DNA of 64,000 bases from Sindora glabra. Its lineage: Eukaryota; Streptophyta; Magnoliopsida; Fabales; Fabaceae. Made by a program: the position numbers and the translations under genes. The notes under the pieces were generated by a model. The model had not been told where the DNA came from, searched no databases, and worked only from the letters and a program-made list of their open reading frames with translations. The stretch covers positions 72,627,283 to 72,691,282 of the forward strand of contig CM035235.1 of assembly GCA_020226215.1 (NCBI GenBank). The letters are read 5' to 3'. Below, piece after piece: positions 62,535 to 64,000 of the stretch; within the stretch, counting starts at the first letter, position 1, and each line of letters opens with the position of its first letter.

Positions 62535-63013
62535 TGTTTTATTTAAAAATAAAATAATTAATTTTATTAGAAATATTATATAGATTAGCATTAATTAATT
62601 ATTAGAATATTTATTTAAGTAATTAGTTTTGTATTTTAACATTAAGCATAGAACAGATTGGGTCCTGGTTTAATGTGTATGATCCATAATAGGTTGGATT
62701 ATGCACAAGTTCATATGGGTAGAGGTCTCAACCTACAGCCTTTTAATGGTCAGTAGTTTCCTATCACAAGTCTAACCTTAAGTAGAGAGATCAGGGTTAT
62801 TTATTTTGATGCTGAAAAATAAGGATTTCTACTCTCCTAAAATTTTCTCTCCCTTTTCTCTCTATCTGGATACGTAAGGAACGAAGTAAATTGCAATTTA
62901 CTCACTATCATCATTCAGATCAATCATGGCTTCATCAAATTATGCACTAGGTACGCTCATAATTTTCTTATGATTAATTTCATATTTTAGATTTTTAATT
63001 CATACTTCCAACA
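62535..63013 (+). repeat. 5' LTR of second Copia element
   Basis: Begins TGTT and ends AACA, a perfect 4-bp terminal inverted repeat with the canonical TG...CA. Its left edge coincides with the loss of block B/C similarity, and its right edge is set by the PBS. The partner LTR is outside the window. Confidence 0.78.
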
Positions 63014-63015
63014 AT

Positions 63016-63026
63016 TGGTATCAAAG
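63016..63026 (+). other. Primer binding site (initiator tRNA-Met type)
   Basis: TGGTATCAAAG differs at one base from the standard TGGTATCAGAG and lies two bases after the LTR end, as usual in plant Copia elements. Confidence 0.85.
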
Positions 63027-63119
63027 TATGTTGATAGTATGGATTATCTGATTATGAGTAATTTTAATTCTCTTAGCAAAATTCATAAAAAAAAATTCTT
63101 CTGTCTTTTTCGGTGTATG

Positions 63120-63425
63120 AAACCCTTGAATTGGGATTTTTTTTATTTTGAGATAATTTGGATCAACTTTCTTTCAATTAAACTATGAATTCTGATTATG
63201 TGGATGTGTAAAATATCATGATATTGATGGATTACATTTTAATTTTATGATCATTATGAATCAAAGGAATGAAAATTTGGGAACTAAGGATTTTAATTCT
63301 AGAATAATTTGGATCTATTTTTCTTTCAATTAAATCTTGAATCCTGATGTTATATACATTGAGAATATTATTTTGTGATTTAATTGTATTAAATTTTATG
63401 ACTATTGTGGATTAATGTTTGAATT
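63120..63425 (+). repeat. Diverged tandem repeat in Copia leader, unit about 150 bp
   Basis: Two units share ATAATTTGGATC, TTTCTTTCAATTAAA, GAATTCTGAT/GAATCCTGAT and TTTTATGA plus a TGAATCAAAG/TGGATTAATG end, at about 63120-63270 and 63280-63425. Confidence 0.7.
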
Positions 63426-63599
63426 TTTTTGAAAAATTTATGAACATATATTGTACAATTTCGAAGCCTTTTATCTTCTGATAAATACATAAATCTATGT
63501 TAAAATAGATTGGATATAATTTTCTAGGATTAAAAAGAGATAAAAATAATTTTTTTTTAGCTTAAAACCCATTAATGGCAAAAAAACAGCCATGAAACC

Positions 63600-63875
63600 C
63601 AAACAGATGAAGGAGTAAGCTGAAATGAAGATGCTGACTGCGCGTATAAAAAGCACGCACCAATCATGAACCATTTCTGGCAGTGCGTGATATACACGCG
63701 CCAGTAGTGAGTGGAATACATGCACACACACACTAGATCAGTTTTTGACTAGTCAACGCTATGTGTGAGCCACGCACATGTGTGGCGTGTGTATCTCACG
63801 TGCCAGTCAATTGACTTCTGGTCTAAAGCCAAGCGCACCTGTAGGACTTTGGCGCGTGTGGGCACGTGTTGATCA
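63600..63875 (+). promoter_or_regulatory. GC-rich leader patch with two G-box motifs
   Basis: A sudden rise in G+C with many GCGCGTGT, CACGCGCCAG and CACGTGCCAG-like words in both orientations. CACGTG occurs at 63797-63802 and 63863-63868. It could be a transcriptional control or packaging region of the element, or a captured piece of host DNA. Confidence 0.4.
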
Positions 63876-64000
63876 TGTGCTTGGTATTTTAGGCCGAATT
63901 TTGGCCTAGTTGTATGAAATTTAATTCTCTATTTATTTGTAATTTTTTTCAAAAAATTTTTAGGCCAATAAATATTTATTTTGAATTTTGTAAAGTTTAT

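Larger units (their letters stand above)
62535..64000 (+). mobile_element. Second Copia element, 5' part only
   Basis: It starts with a 479-bp LTR (62535-63013), followed by a two-base spacer and a primer binding site, then leader sequence to the window edge. No gag frame has begun by 64000, so the coding region and the 3' LTR must lie to the right. The element interrupts block C; a duplicated TCCTT (62530-62534) would be expected after the 3' LTR. Confidence 0.8.

Overview
The window is AT-rich nuclear DNA from a dicot plant. It holds an eroded TIR-NBS-LRR (TNL) resistance-gene tail, an almost intact LRR receptor kinase with a spliceosomal intron, Ty1/Copia retrotransposons primed by initiator tRNA-Met, and many MITEs. 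TNL genes are essentially absent from grasses, which points to a eudicot. The style of both receptor families would fit a woody rosid such as Citrus, but that is a guess and I cannot confirm the species. Only a few percent of the 64 kb looks like cellular coding sequence. No tRNA, rRNA or CRISPR array was seen.

Layout. Positions 1-6245 are the 3' half of a TNL pseudogene on the + strand. Its LRR exons are separated by an intron that starts with a GC donor and contains an antisense Copia element (365-4564) with LTRs, PBS, polypurine tract and target-site duplication. From 6688 to about 11820 there is a candidate non-coding LTR-type element: a direct repeat pair of about 450 bp flanks AT-rich DNA with recurring AAAGGG modules and a long (TA)n. 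From 12031 a large segmental duplication begins: block A (12031-19487) abuts block B (19488-29283), and B runs straight into the promoter of an LRR-XII receptor kinase (29606-32783). A third copy, C (55950-62534), ends where a second Copia element begins (5' LTR 62535-63013). A fourth, heavily eroded copy, D, can be followed as colinear fragments from about 43750 to 49545.

The receptor kinase encodes about 22 LRRs, a membrane segment and a non-RD (HCD) kinase. It is broken only by one extra A in a short A run. Two further copies of a smaller duplication, E1 (33947-36000) and E2 (46166-47800), carry a clear TATA box but no recognisable gene behind it. MITEs with 9-10 bp target duplications, and insertions present in one copy and absent from its paralogues, give a relative chronology.

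Taken together this looks like a decaying, repeatedly duplicated immune-receptor neighbourhood: an intracellular TNL relic and a cell-surface RLK in one tract, with most duplicates keeping flanking DNA but no receptor. The two best leads are the unusually well preserved 300-500 bp island in every block, which I cannot assign, and the prediction that block C continues into another RLK beyond the Copia element at the right edge. All identities below were judged by eye.
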